The translations under genes and the position numbers were made by a program. The notes under the pieces were generated by a model. It made no database searches and was not told the DNA's origin. It was given only the letters and a program-made list of their open reading frames with translations. DNA of 64,000 bases from Burkholderiaceae bacterium (GTDB lineage: Bacteria > Pseudomonadota > Gammaproteobacteria > Burkholderiales > Burkholderiaceae_C): contig JAHCKM010000001.1 in NCBI GenBank assembly GCA_026125795.1, positions 1,550,001 through 1,614,000 of the forward strand, given 5' to 3'. Each line of letters begins with the position of its first letter. The first letter of the stretch is position 1. Positions 17,043 through 26,109 of this stretch are shown piece by piece.

Positions 17043-17774
17043 CTAGACGATCCCCCCGTTGATCGAGATCACCTGGCCGGTGATGTAGCCGGCATCCGCG
17101 CTGCACAGGAAGGCCACCAGCGCGGCCACCTCGTCGGGCGTGCCGGCGCGCTTGGCGGGCACCCAGGCCTCGATCTGCTTGGCGTCGAACACGGCATCGG
17201 CCATCGGGCTCGCGATGATGCCGGGCGCCACCGCATTCACCGTGACGCCGCGGCTCGCCACCTCGAGCGCGAGCGCCTTGGTGGCGCTGTTGAGCGCGCC
17301 CTTGGCGGCGGCGTAGTTCACCTGGCCCTTGTTGCCCAGGATGGCGGCCACCGACGAGAGGTTGACGATGCGGCCCCAGCGCGTGCGCAGCATCGGCAGC
17401 AGCAGCGGCTGGGTGACGCGAAAGAAGCCGTGCAGCGACACGTCGATGACGCGGTGCCACTGTTCGGCGCGCATCGCCGGGAACACCGCATCGTCGTGCA
17501 CGCCGGCGTTGTTCACCAGGATCTGCACCGGGCCGCCTTGCAGCAAACGTTCGCAGGCGGCGCGTGTGGCGGTGTCGTCGGTGAGGTCGAACACCAGCGC
17601 TTCGGCCCGGCCGCCGTCGGCCACGATGGTTTCGGCGAGCGTCTGCACCGCGTCGGCACGCGTGTTGGCGTGCAGCAGGACCACCGCGCCTTGCGCCGCC
17701 AGGCGGCGCGCGATCGCGCTGCCGAGCGCGCCGCTGGCGCCGGTGACGAGGGCACGTTTGCCTTGGTGGCTCAC
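17043..17774 (-). CDS. 3-oxoacyl-ACP reductase (FabG-like, aryl-polyene type)
   Basis: A 243-residue short-chain dehydrogenase. The NADP-binding TGASGALG is near residues 11-18, NNAG near 88, and the catalytic Ser-Tyr-Lys are at about S141, Y154 and K158 (YAAAK). The GTG at 17774 overlaps the dehydratase stop (GTGA). In aryl-polyene synthesis this enzyme reduces the beta-keto group in each cycle. Together with the dehydratases and ketosynthase in the same operon it forms the type II polyketide-like elongation set. Confidence 0.9.
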   Translation of the reverse strand: MSHQGKRALVTGASGALGSAIARRLAAQGAVVLLHANTRADAVQTLAETIVADGGRAEALVFDLTDDTATRAACERLLQGGPVQILVNNAGVHDDAVFPAMRAEQWHRVIDVSLHGFFRVTQPLLLPMLRTRWGRIVNLSSVAAILGNKGQVNYAAAKGALNSATKALALEVASRGVTVNAVAPGIIASPMADAVFDAKQIEAWVPAKRAGTPDEVAALVAFLCSADAGYITGQVISINGGIV

Positions 17775-18247
17775 GATGCACCCGGCGCAGGCGATGCGAG
17801 CGGCGTGTCGAGCACGACCGTGGTGCGGCCTTCGACCAGCAGGCGGCCGTGCGCGTCGCGCAGCTCGAAGCGGTACATCGCCTGGCCCGCGTCTCCCGCC
17901 AGCCGCCGCGCCTGCACACGCAGCGGACCGGTTGCGGTGTCGAGCCGCCCGACGTGCATGCGCACGTCGCGTGCGCTGGCCAAAAAGCCCGAGCTCGGCG
18001 GCTTGGCGCCCGCCGTCGCCAGGCGACCGTGCAGCGCCATCGCCTGCGACGCGTATTCGAGCGCGCTCGCCGCGGGCAACTGCTCGTCGAGCCGAAGCGG
18101 GTTGGACGGCGCGGCGTGATTCGTGATCCGGCACAGGATCGTGTCGGCATCGCACGCGTCCATCGCCTCGAGCAGGCACATCGCGCCCTGGTGAGGCACA
18201 CGTGCGGCGATGCCGGCGCGGTCGAGGGTGGCGGGCATCGGGTTCAC
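17771..18247 (-). CDS. 3-hydroxyacyl-ACP dehydratase (hotdog fold, ApeP-like)
   Basis: A 158-residue hotdog-fold protein with the dehydratase active-site segment VPHQGAMCLLEAM near residue 17 and SALEYASQAMALHG supplying the second helix. The GTG at 18247 overlaps the stop of the ketosynthase-like gene (GTGA). ATG 18238 is an alternative. It resembles the ApeP group of predicted hydroxyacyl-ACP dehydratases in aryl-polyene clusters. It should remove water from the beta-hydroxyacyl chain to give the conjugated double bonds. Confidence 0.82.
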   Translation of the reverse strand: MNPMPATLDRAGIAARVPHQGAMCLLEAMDACDADTILCRITNHAAPSNPLRLDEQLPAASALEYASQAMALHGRLATAGAKPPSSGFLASARDVRMHVGRLDTATGPLRVQARRLAGDAGQAMYRFELRDAHGRLLVEGRTTVVLDTPLASPAPGAS

Positions 18248-19041
18248 GCGCACTGCACCTGCAGCGCCAGGTTCAACCCGCCGGCCTCGACGACCAGCGA
18301 CGCCGATTGCTGGCGCGCCAGCGTCTGCAGCAACGGCAGCGCACGCGCGGCAGGAATGGCTTGGCGCAGCCGCTCCAGCCCGTCGCCGTCGCAGCGCGCG
18401 GCGCCGTCGCTGCCGGCCAGCCCCACCGACACGCGCCAGGGCGCCGGCTGCGCCGGCGGCACCAGCAGCAGAGCGAATCCGAACACGTCGGGCAGCGGCC
18501 GCAGCGCGTGCAGCGGCTCGGGGTAGGGCATGTCGCTGGCCACCAGCAGCACCGGCGCGCGCGCCGCCGTGCATTGCGCCGCGGCCTCCAGCAAGCCGGC
18601 ATTGGCGCTGGCATCCCAGGCCGCCAGGCTGGTCGATGCGCAGCGCGATTGCACCGCGATGTGCCAATAACCCGCCGGTGCGTTGTGCACCGAGTTCGTG
18701 AAGCGGGTCGGCGACATCAAACGATCGGGCTGGGCCATCGCCTCGCACATCGCGTGGCAGATCGCCGGGTCGCCGCTGGCCGATGTGAACACGGTGGCCA
18801 GCGCGGCGGGATCGGCGCCGGCCATGGCGCAAGCCTGGTCGGCCAACACCACCGCGGCCCTGATCGCCACGCTGGCGCGGCGGCGTTCGGTGGGCGGCAG
18901 GCGTTCCGGGGCCGGCACCACGGTCGGCGCCAAGGTCCAGTCGCGGGGCGTGCGCAGCAGTGGGGCGCCGCGCGTCCAATCGGCCAGACCGGGGCCGAGC
19001 AGGCCGACGCCCGCGATGCCGATGTGCAATGGCGAGTTCAC
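18244..19041 (-). CDS. Beta-ketoacyl synthase-like protein (short, chain-length-factor type)
   Basis: A 265-residue protein matching the N-terminal ketoacyl-synthase-like family found in aryl-polyene loci. It has GIAGVGLLGPGL at the start, TSASGDPAICHAMCEA, and the hallmark RFTNSVHNAPAGYWHIA. The usual catalytic Cys-containing TACSS motif is absent, so it is probably a non-condensing partner. The GTG at 19041 is preceded by a palindromic element rather than a clear ribosome-binding site. It likely pairs with the full ketosynthase encoded just upstream. Confidence 0.82.
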   Translation of the reverse strand: MNSPLHIGIAGVGLLGPGLADWTRGAPLLRTPRDWTLAPTVVPAPERLPPTERRRASVAIRAAVVLADQACAMAGADPAALATVFTSASGDPAICHAMCEAMAQPDRLMSPTRFTNSVHNAPAGYWHIAVQSRCASTSLAAWDASANAGLLEAAAQCTAARAPVLLVASDMPYPEPLHALRPLPDVFGFALLLVPPAQPAPWRVSVGLAGSDGAARCDGDGLERLRQAIPAARALPLLQTLARQQSASLVVEAGGLNLALQVQCA

Positions 19042-19044
19042 CGT

Positions 19045-19079
19045 GCCCCCTCGGCCCTGCGGGCCTTCCCCCCGAGGGG
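19045..19079. repeat. REP-like palindromic element (copy 1)
   Basis: A GC-rich hairpin in the 52-base gap between the two ketosynthase genes. CCCCTCGG (19047-19054) pairs with CCGAGGGG (19072-19079), with an inner GGCCC/GGGCC stem. Its reverse complement matches 33 of 35 bases with 48980-49014. Confidence 0.8.
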
Positions 19080-19093
19080 AGCGCGCGCGGCGC

Positions 19094-20275
19094 TCATCGC
19101 GCCGCCCCGAACAGCAGGCAGCTGTTGCTGCCGCCGAAGCCGAACGAATTGCTTGCCGTCACCGCCAGCCGCGCATCGACGGCCTCGCGCAGGTAATGCG
19201 CCTGCAGCGCGGGGTCGGGCTGCTCGCAGAACACGCCCGGCGGCATGAAGCCGCGGCGCAAGGCGATCAGCGCGATGGCCGCTTCCACCGCGCCGGCGGC
19301 GCCCAGCGCATGGCCGGTCAGGCCCTTGGTGGAGCTGGCCGGCACGCCGCGGCCGAACACGGTGCACACGGCCGCGTCTTCGGCGGCGTCGTTGTTGCGC
19401 GTGCCGGTGCCGTGCAGATTGATGTAGTCCACTTGACCGGGCTGCAAGCCCGCATCGGCCAGCGCGGCGCGCATTGCATCGATGGCACCGGCGCCTTCGG
19501 GATGCGGGCTGCTCATGTGGTGGCCGTCGCTGCTCTCGCCGCAGCCGAGCAGCCAGGCGACCGGCGCGGCATCGTCGCGCTGCAGCAGCGCGAACGATCC
19601 GCCTTCGCCCAACGACAGGCCGTTGCGCCGCGTGTCCCAAGGCCGGCACACGTCGGTGCTGAGCAGCTCGAGCGACCGGAAGCCATACAGCGTGGTCATG
19701 CACAGCGTGTCGACGCCGCCCACCACGGCAGCGTCGATCAGCCCGAGCGCGATCAGCCGCGCCGCCGCCGCATAGGCCTTGGCGCCCGACGAGCACGCGG
19801 TGGAGATCACCCAGGCCGGCCCGCACAAGCCGAGCGCCGCCTGCACGAAACGCGCGAGCGAAGCGGTGTCGTGCGTCTCGCCGTAGTGCAGCCACGACGG
19901 CAGCGCGCCGTCCGGGCCGCGCTCGCGGTAGGCGATCTCGCTTTGCAGGATGCCCGACGTGCTGGTGCCCACGAACACGCCGACACGCTGCGCGCCGAAG
20001 CGTGCCGCCGCCTGGCGCACGTGCGCGTCGAAGCCGTCGCTGCGCAAGGCCAGCGCGGCCAGGCGGTTGTTGCGACAGTCGTAGCGCGCCAGTTCGGCGG
20101 GCAGGCGCTCGTCGTCGAGCGCATCGACCGCGCCGATCCATGCATCGAGCGCCGCGGTCTCGAACGGGCGCGCCCGCAGTCCGCTGGTGCCGCTGCGCAG
20201 TGCGTGCGCATGTGCCACCTCGCCCGCGCCGAGCGCGGTGACGATGCTGAACGCGCTGATCGGCAGCGGCTTCAT
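19094..20275 (-). CDS. Beta-ketoacyl-ACP synthase (FabF-like)
   Basis: A 393-residue condensing enzyme with an intact Cys-His-His triad: C161 in STACSSGAKAY, His in LHGTGTRNND and His in KGLTGHALGAAG. GFGGSNSC closes the protein. The ATG at 20275 overlaps the methyltransferase stop region (ATGA). It should extend the aryl starter by decarboxylative condensation with malonyl-ACP. It is the only ketosynthase with a full catalytic set that I find in the window. Confidence 0.92.
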   Translation of the reverse strand: MKPLPISAFSIVTALGAGEVAHAHALRSGTSGLRARPFETAALDAWIGAVDALDDERLPAELARYDCRNNRLAALALRSDGFDAHVRQAAARFGAQRVGVFVGTSTSGILQSEIAYRERGPDGALPSWLHYGETHDTASLARFVQAALGLCGPAWVISTACSSGAKAYAAAARLIALGLIDAAVVGGVDTLCMTTLYGFRSLELLSTDVCRPWDTRRNGLSLGEGGSFALLQRDDAAPVAWLLGCGESSDGHHMSSPHPEGAGAIDAMRAALADAGLQPGQVDYINLHGTGTRNNDAAEDAAVCTVFGRGVPASSTKGLTGHALGAAGAVEAAIALIALRRGFMPPGVFCEQPDPALQAHYLREAVDARLAVTASNSFGFGGSNSCLLFGAAR

Positions 20276-21045
20276 TCCACCTCGCAGCGCAGCAGCACGT
20301 TGGCGAACGGCGTGCCGCGGCTCATCGGCAGCGCCTGCACCGCGAAGCCGAGCGCCTGCAGCGTGGCGCGCCATTGTTCGAGCGTGCGGCCGTAGGTCGG
20401 CGGCGCGCGGTGGCCGCGCACCGACGTGACGATGCGGTCGACCCATTGGCTGGCGGCAAAGCCCCAACGCTGCGATGCATCGCCCACGCGCAGCAGCAGG
20501 CGGCCGCTGGGCCTGAGCGCCGTGCGGATGCGCGCCAGCACGTCGTCCTGCGCCGCGATGTCGACGTAGTGCAGCACGTCGAGCACCACCACCACGTCGC
20601 ACGGCGGGAAAGGCGTCGTGCGCATGTCGCCGCAGATCAGCGTCGGCGGTGGTTCCAGCGTGGCCAGCGCCTGCTGCGCGCGGGCGATGTCGCGCGGCAT
20701 CAGGTCGATGCCGGTGTAACGCGTGTGCGCGGGCGCGGCACCCCATGGCTCGGGCCATTGCTTCGCAGCGGCGAAAGCATCGCAGGCCGCGAGCAGGCTG
20801 GCCAGCAGCCCCTGCCCGCAGCCGATGTCGAGCACGCGCGCCTGCGGCGGCACCGCACCGCCTTGCAGCAAGGCGCGGAATACCGGGTCGCGCCCGAGCT
20901 TGCCGCGCGCAAAGTGCCATGCGAAGCGTCCGCTGCCGCGATACCGATCGCTGGCGCTGCGGTGCAGCTCCTGCCACGCGATCTGCGGCTCCAGCGGATG
21001 CGCCGCGTCGCCCAGGGTGTGCGCGCGCAAGCCTTGGGAGCTCAT
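20272..21045 (-). CDS. Class I SAM-dependent methyltransferase of the pigment operon
   Basis: A 257-residue methyltransferase. Motif I is VLDIGCGQGLLASLL near residue 72, acidic motif II IDLMPRDI follows, and VLDVLHYVD is motif III-like. The stop overlaps the ketosynthase start and the start overlaps the deacetylase stop, so translation is coupled on both sides. In aryl-polyene pathways a methyltransferase decorates the aryl head group. Whether this one or the gene at 253 does so cannot be told from sequence. Confidence 0.85.
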   Translation of the reverse strand: MSSQGLRAHTLGDAAHPLEPQIAWQELHRSASDRYRGSGRFAWHFARGKLGRDPVFRALLQGGAVPPQARVLDIGCGQGLLASLLAACDAFAAAKQWPEPWGAAPAHTRYTGIDLMPRDIARAQQALATLEPPPTLICGDMRTTPFPPCDVVVVLDVLHYVDIAAQDDVLARIRTALRPSGRLLLRVGDASQRWGFAASQWVDRIVTSVRGHRAPPTYGRTLEQWRATLQALGFAVQALPMSRGTPFANVLLRCEVE

Positions 21046-21887
21046 CGTGCCGGCTCCGCCGAGCGCAGCGGCACCGCGGCGCGCAGCGTGATCGACTGCA
21101 GGCCGAGCTGCGCGCAGTGCGCAAGGAGCCTGGGCAACACCTCGAGCACCACCGGCTGGCCGTTGCGCGTGAGGCGCGCGTGTCCATCGTGCAGCAGCAC
21201 GATGTCGCCGGCCGCCATGCCGCGCGTCAGCCGGCTCAGCACACGTTGCGCGTCGGCGCTCGCGGTGTCGAAGCCGCGCCGCGTCCAGCTCACCAGGTGC
21301 AGCCCGAGGCGGTGCAGCACCGGATCGAGAAACGGATTGCGCAGGCCGGCCGGCGCGCGAAAACAATGCGGGCGCTGGCCGCTCAGCGTGGCGAGCACGT
21401 CCTGCGCGCGTTCGATCTCGCGCCTGAGCGCGGCCGGCCCCGACAGCGAGAACGTGTGGCGGTGCGCGTGGCTGTGGTTCTGCACGTCGTGACCGCGTGC
21501 CACGATCTCGCGCAGCAGCGCCGGCTGTGCCTGCGCGCGCTGCGCGATGCAGAAGAACGTGGCCTTCACGCCGTGCGCATCGAGCAGGTCGAGCACACGC
21601 GGCGTCACCTGCGCGTCGGGGCCGTCGTCGAGCGTCAGCGCGAACTGGTGCCGTTCGATCGCCGGCGGCGGCAGGCGCGTGAGGTTGGGGCCGAGCAGCT
21701 GGCTGCGAGGCCACAGCCCGGCGGCCGTCAGCCCGGCTTGGTTCAACGCCACGCCGCCCAGCGCCCACGGCCAGGTCTCGGGGGCGATGGCCACCGCGCC
21801 GGCGGCCAGCGCGTGCAGCCCGAAACTCGCAGTCAGCGCAGGCGGCGCGCTCCAGCGGCGAACAGGTACAGCAGGTTGCAACGCCAT
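21042..21887 (-). CDS. Polysaccharide deacetylase family protein (NodB domain)
   Basis: A 281-residue protein with an N-terminal hydrophobic segment and a NodB homology domain. The catalytic TLDDGPDA is near residue 97, the metal-binding HSHAHRHTF near 151 and FRAPAGLRNPF follows; IVLLHDGH closes it. The start is ATG 21887 and the stop overlaps the methyltransferase ATG. It probably removes an N- or O-acyl group from an envelope sugar and may work with the glycosyltransferase at 3928 on the lipid-sugar anchor. That link is inference. Confidence 0.85.
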   Translation of the reverse strand: MALQPAVPVRRWSAPPALTASFGLHALAAGAVAIAPETWPWALGGVALNQAGLTAAGLWPRSQLLGPNLTRLPPPAIERHQFALTLDDGPDAQVTPRVLDLLDAHGVKATFFCIAQRAQAQPALLREIVARGHDVQNHSHAHRHTFSLSGPAALRREIERAQDVLATLSGQRPHCFRAPAGLRNPFLDPVLHRLGLHLVSWTRRGFDTASADAQRVLSRLTRGMAAGDIVLLHDGHARLTRNGQPVVLEVLPRLLAHCAQLGLQSITLRAAVPLRSAEPAR

Positions 21888-21916
21888 CGTGGGGCCGACC
21901 TCGGGTCGGCGGATTC

Positions 21917-24283
21917 TCACACAGGGCCAGCCGCACGCGGCCGCGCCGACGGGCTCGCATACGCGGCCGACATCAGCAGCGCCAGCAGCGCGCCCGGCGC
22001 CACCACGCGGCCGATGGCCGACAGCGCCGGAATCTGCGACAGCGCGATCAAGCCGAACGACAGCACGATCGTGATGTTGGCCAGCAGCAGCGACGCCAGC
22101 GTGTCGGCGTCGGCCACCGGCTGGTGGCGCAGCCAATCCATGAACAGCGAGTAGTTGGAGCCCACCGCCACCACCAGCAGCAGTCCCACCAGATGCAGGA
22201 TGCCCAGCGGCACGCCGGCTAGCGTGAAGCCCGCCATCGTCAGCAGCACGGCCAGCAGCAGCGGCTTGCACACTGCGAGCAGGCGCGGCAGCGAACGCAG
22301 CCACCAGCCCATCAGCAGCACCACGCCGAGCGCGCCGAGCAGAGCCTGGCCCTGCGCCTCGCCGAGGTAGTGCCGGTACAGCCGGCGCAGCTCGTCGCCG
22401 ATGCCAAGCACGTGGGCGCCGTCGATGCCGCGCAGAGCCTGCTGCAGCGTGTCCTCCAGCCCCTCGGCATCGCGGCCGACCGCCGGCACCAGCGGCAGCA
22501 GCGCGGTGGTGTGGCCGTCGTCGCCTTGCACCAGCAACGCGGCGACGATCGGCGCCACCGGCGTGCCGGCCAGCGATGCGGCGCTGATCGGCGCGGCCGT
22601 GCGCGCGCGCTGCACGTCGTCGATGAACGGCTCCAGGCGCTGCGCGCTCAACGAGCCGCCGCGGGTCGCTGCCGCCAGGCGGGCGCGCAGCGTCGGCGCA
22701 TCGGGCAAGGCATCGCGGCGCCGCTGTTGCATGGCCTGGCTCGGCAGCCATCGCGTGACGGCCTCGTAGCCGGCGAGCTGACCCTGCCGCACCAGCGCAT
22801 CGAGGCGCGCCGTCACGGACTCCACGCGCTGCAGCACCGTCTCGACGTCGGTGCCGGTCACCGCCACCAGCGTGCGCTCGTCGCCGGCCATCAGTTCGTT
22901 GCGCAACTCGGCATCGAGCGCCAGCGCCTGTGCCGACACCGGGCTCAACGACGACAGCTCGGTCTGCCACAGGCGGTCCTGACGCCACAGCAGCACCGCC
23001 AGTGCGGCGACCCCGAGCAGCGTGAACACGTGGCGTGTGCGTGGCATCCCCTGCACCAGCCGATCGGCCCAGCGGCCGAGCCGGCGCCGCAAGCCGACGC
23101 CGGGCGTGCCATCGGGCAGCACCAGCGGCAACAGCCAGCGCGTGGTCAGCGCGGCCGCGATCAGGCCGGCGATCGAGAACACGCCGAGCTGTGCCAGGCC
23201 GGGAAAGCCCGAGAACGCCAGCGCGAGAAAACCGCACACCGACGTGAACAGCCCGAGCCGCACCGTGGGCCAGCCTTCGCGCAGCCAGCGTCGCCAGCCC
23301 GGCTCGCCGCCCGTCGGGTTGCGGGCCTGGATCAGGTAGTAGATCGCGTAGTCCACCGCCTCGCCGATCAGCGTGATGCCGAAGCCGAGCGTCATGCCGT
23401 GCACGCCGCCGAACACGATCGACACCGTGGCCACTCCGGCGACGACGCCCGAGGCCACCGGCAGCACGGCGGCGCCGAGCGCGCGCACCGACGCAAACGC
23501 CACCAGCAGCAGCGCGCTGATGGCGAGCGTGCCCGTGAGTGCGAGCGCCATGGTCTCGCCACGGATCTGCGCGCGGCTGTCCACCGCGAACTTCGGCGCG
23601 CCGCTCAGGTCGAGCTGCAGGCCCGGCGCGGCCACCGCGGCAAAGGCCTCGCCGATCGCCTGCAGCGCGCGCTCCTGCGCGTCGAGGTCACCACCCTCGG
23701 CGCGGCTTTGTGTCATCAGCAGCGCGCGCTGCCCGTCGCGCGACACCCACACGCCGTCGTGCGTGCGCGGGCCGCCGAGCGGCACCGCGCTCTCGGCGAT
23801 GCGCTCCAGCTCGCCGGTGGGGTCGCGCTCGAGCACCGGCTTGACCACCGCACCGGCCGGCGTGCCGAGCAGCGACAGCGTGTCGTCGATCGCCTCGCGC
23901 AGGCCTTCGGCGCTGAAACGCCGTGTATCGATCGCCGGGCTGATCTGGTAACGATGCTCCAGCGCCCAGCGGCCGACTGCGGCAAAGGGCGCGAAGTCGC
24001 CGTTGAGCACCTGCTCGAACCGCGCGTTGGCGCGCAGGCGTTGTGCCAGCGCGCGCGATGTCGCGGCGCGCTGCGCGGCATCGCCGCCGCGGATGCCGAT
24101 CAACAGCGTGCGCGCGGCCACGCCGCTCTTGAGCTGCTCGATCAGCACGCGCTGGCGCGCGTCGGGCGCGGCCGGCAGAAACGCCGACAGGTCGGCGCTG
24201 AAGCGCGTGTGCAGGATCACCGTCACGCAGGCGGCCAGCGCGCCCAGCCACAGCGCCAGCGTGAGGGCAGCGCGCCGCGTCAC
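21917..24283 (-). CDS. MMPL/RND-family exporter of the pigment operon
   Basis: A 788-residue inner-membrane transporter with two repeats of one helix plus a large periplasmic loop plus five to six helices. Examples are GMTLGFGITLIGEAVDYAIY in repeat 1 and LVGLLLVVAVGSNYSLFMDW in repeat 2, each carrying the conserved acidic or polar residue of MMPL proteins. The GTG at 24283 overlaps the LolA-like stop (GTGA). MMPL exporters are constant members of aryl-polyene clusters. They are thought to move the lipid-linked pigment toward the outer membrane with the LolA-like protein. Confidence 0.9.
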   Translation of the reverse strand: MTRRAALTLALWLGALAACVTVILHTRFSADLSAFLPAAPDARQRVLIEQLKSGVAARTLLIGIRGGDAAQRAATSRALAQRLRANARFEQVLNGDFAPFAAVGRWALEHRYQISPAIDTRRFSAEGLREAIDDTLSLLGTPAGAVVKPVLERDPTGELERIAESAVPLGGPRTHDGVWVSRDGQRALLMTQSRAEGGDLDAQERALQAIGEAFAAVAAPGLQLDLSGAPKFAVDSRAQIRGETMALALTGTLAISALLLVAFASVRALGAAVLPVASGVVAGVATVSIVFGGVHGMTLGFGITLIGEAVDYAIYYLIQARNPTGGEPGWRRWLREGWPTVRLGLFTSVCGFLALAFSGFPGLAQLGVFSIAGLIAAALTTRWLLPLVLPDGTPGVGLRRRLGRWADRLVQGMPRTRHVFTLLGVAALAVLLWRQDRLWQTELSSLSPVSAQALALDAELRNELMAGDERTLVAVTGTDVETVLQRVESVTARLDALVRQGQLAGYEAVTRWLPSQAMQQRRRDALPDAPTLRARLAAATRGGSLSAQRLEPFIDDVQRARTAAPISAASLAGTPVAPIVAALLVQGDDGHTTALLPLVPAVGRDAEGLEDTLQQALRGIDGAHVLGIGDELRRLYRHYLGEAQGQALLGALGVVLLMGWWLRSLPRLLAVCKPLLLAVLLTMAGFTLAGVPLGILHLVGLLLVVAVGSNYSLFMDWLRHQPVADADTLASLLLANITIVLSFGLIALSQIPALSAIGRVVAPGALLALLMSAAYASPSARPRAAGPV

Positions 24284-24873
24284 GGCGCTCGGGATCGCAC
24301 CACCGGTTCGATCGTCATCACCGAGCGGTCGCCGTCGGCCAGCTGCAGCTCCACCACGCGCACGTCGGACTGGTGGCCGTCGATGCGCAACTGGCGCACC
24401 ACGCCGAGCAGCCGGAGGTCCAGCGGCACCAGCGTGAGCGTCCAGCGCGCGGGCACGCCCTGGACCGTGGGCGTGAAGTAGCGCTGCAGCGCGCTGCCGT
24501 CGCCGGCCAGCGTGCCGCGCATCGCCTCGACCATCGCCGCCAGCTCCGGCACGCTGTCGAGCGTGAGGCGACGCACGCGCTCGCCGCGTTGCAGCGTGAG
24601 CTGGTTGCCCTCGACGATGAACGACTCGGGCCGCGGCGTCAGCGTGTGGCGTGCCAGCTTGTCGGGCGCGGTGAAGGTGAGCGTGCCGGTGTAGGTGAGC
24701 GTCTGGTCGAGCACCGACACGAAACGCTGCTCGACGAACCGGGCCTCGCCGGAGCGGCGCCGGGCCAGCACGAGCATCAGCTGGTCGAAGCCGAACGCGG
24801 CCCGCGCCGGCGGCGTGGCACCGGCCAGGGCGGCTGCCATCGCAAGGCACACGCGGCGGCGTTCAGCCCGCAT
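24280..24873 (-). CDS. LolA-like outer-membrane lipoprotein carrier protein
   Basis: A 197-residue periplasmic protein. The signal peptide ends near PPARAA (about residue 25). The mature part has LolA-type features: RFVEQRFVSVLDQTLTYTG, LTFTAPDKLARHTLTPRPE and ESFIVEGNQLTL. The ATG at 24873 overlaps the acyltransferase gene by 11 bases, and the stop overlaps the exporter start. It would carry the lipidated aryl polyene, or a lipoprotein needed for it, across the periplasm. Confidence 0.82.
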   Translation of the reverse strand: MRAERRRVCLAMAAALAGATPPARAAFGFDQLMLVLARRRSGEARFVEQRFVSVLDQTLTYTGTLTFTAPDKLARHTLTPRPESFIVEGNQLTLQRGERVRRLTLDSVPELAAMVEAMRGTLAGDGSALQRYFTPTVQGVPARWTLTLVPLDLRLLGVVRQLRIDGHQSDVRVVELQLADGDRSVMTIEPVVRSRAP

Positions 24874-25789
24874 CTTCGTTCCAGAAGTCGTAGAAGTTGA
24901 ACCAGTTGGTCGGTGCCCCGCGGCACAGGCTCTCGAGCCGCTGCACGTAGGCCTGCATGGCATCGCGTAGCAGATTGTCGCGCGCCCGCGCGTCGGCCGG
25001 CGGCGCGCTGAAATCGGCCAGCGGCTCGAAGCGGACTTGGTAGCACGCGCCCCCGCGGTACAGACCCACCATGAAGACCAGGCGACGCTTGAGCAGCAGC
25101 GCGAGCCGGAACGGGCCGTCGCTGAAGCGTGCGGGATGACCCAGGAAGGGCATTTCGACCAGCGAACTGCGCGCACCCTCGTGGCCGAGCACACGATCGC
25201 CCAGCATGCCGACCAGCCCGCCCGCATCGAGCCAGTCGCGCACCGCGAGCGTCGAGCTGGGGCGGCCGATCGCGATGATGTCGAGGTGAAAGCCCGGCGC
25301 GATCGCCTGCAGCGTCTCGTGGATCAGGCGGGCGTTGTCGGGGTACATGGCCATCGCCACGCGCAGCCCCGGGCGGCTCGCACCCACCGCGTGCAGCGCC
25401 TCGAAGCTGCCGATGTGGGCGCCGATCAGCAGTGCGCCGCGGCCCTGCGCCACCAGTGCGTCCATCAGCGGCGCGCCTTCCAGTCGCAGATCAAAGTCGC
25501 GCAGGCGGCCGCGCGCCAGGTAGACGCGGTCGAGCACGGTGGCGGCAAAGCTGTGGATGTGGCGATAGCGGTCGCCGAAGGTGGCGCGGCGGCCCAGCGC
25601 ACGCGCGAGGTAGCGCGCCGAGTGCCGGCGCGCGGTCGGCGCGAACGCGAGGAAATACCAGGTGATCGGGTGCAGCACGAGGCGCGCCACGCGTCGGCCG
25701 CAAACCACGGCGATCCATGCCATCAGCCGCAGCAGCAGGCGGTTGCCGCGTTCGCCGTGTTGTGCCCAGCTGGCGGCTCGTTCGGTCAC
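24863..25789 (-). CDS. Lysophospholipid acyltransferase family protein (LpxL/HtrB-like)
   Basis: A 308-residue membrane-associated acyltransferase. After an N-terminal hydrophobic region it shows the catalytic H(X4)E-type segment GALLIGAHIGSFEAL near residue 120, then LGDRVLGHEGARSSLVEMPFLG-type sequence found in lipid A late acyltransferases. The GTG at 25789 overlaps the dehydratase stop (GTGA). It is predicted to acylate the glycolipid anchor to which the polyene is attached. Confidence 0.85.
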   Translation of the reverse strand: MTERAASWAQHGERGNRLLLRLMAWIAVVCGRRVARLVLHPITWYFLAFAPTARRHSARYLARALGRRATFGDRYRHIHSFAATVLDRVYLARGRLRDFDLRLEGAPLMDALVAQGRGALLIGAHIGSFEALHAVGASRPGLRVAMAMYPDNARLIHETLQAIAPGFHLDIIAIGRPSSTLAVRDWLDAGGLVGMLGDRVLGHEGARSSLVEMPFLGHPARFSDGPFRLALLLKRRLVFMVGLYRGGACYQVRFEPLADFSAPPADARARDNLLRDAMQAYVQRLESLCRGAPTNWFNFYDFWNEDAG

Positions 25790-26109
25790 TTGGCCTTGGC
25801 CAGCGCGCCGCGCGCGACCGTGGTGGTGCCGCAGCGCACGCTGAAGGCGACCGACGCCGCCGTGTCCTCGAGCCGGATCTGCAACGTTTGTCCGGGGCCC
25901 ACCGCGGCGAGGAACTTCACCTGCCGCAGCGTCGGTGCGCTGCCGATGCGCTGCGCCCATGCGGCACGCTGGCCGATGGCACGAAGCACCAGCGCCACCA
26001 GAACCGCGCCCGGCAGCACCGGTGCGCCGGGAAAGTGGCCATCGAAGGCCGGCAGGTCGGCGGCGATCGGTTGCTCGGTCTCCACCGGTGCCAGCAACTC
26101 AGCGTTCAT
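25786..26109 (-). CDS. Hotdog-fold dehydratase (ApeI-like)
   Basis: A 107-residue hotdog protein with DGHFPGAPVLPGAVLVALVL, the FabZ-type active-site histidine and HFPG turn, followed by APTLRQVKFLAAVGPGQ. Both ends overlap neighbours by ATGA/GTGA. Aryl-polyene systems carry two dehydratases of this kind; this is the FabZ-like partner of the gene at 17771. Confidence 0.85.
   Translation of the reverse strand: MNAELLAPVETEQPIAADLPAFDGHFPGAPVLPGAVLVALVLRAIGQRAAWAQRIGSAPTLRQVKFLAAVGPGQTLQIRLEDTAASVAFSVRCGTTTVARGALAKAK

Noticed and set aside
22370-24481. A 703-codon plus-strand open frame antisense to the MMPL exporter
   Set aside because: Composition is His/Arg/Gln-rich without domains, and it lies wholly over a well-supported exporter gene. 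Long antisense frames are expected at this GC content.
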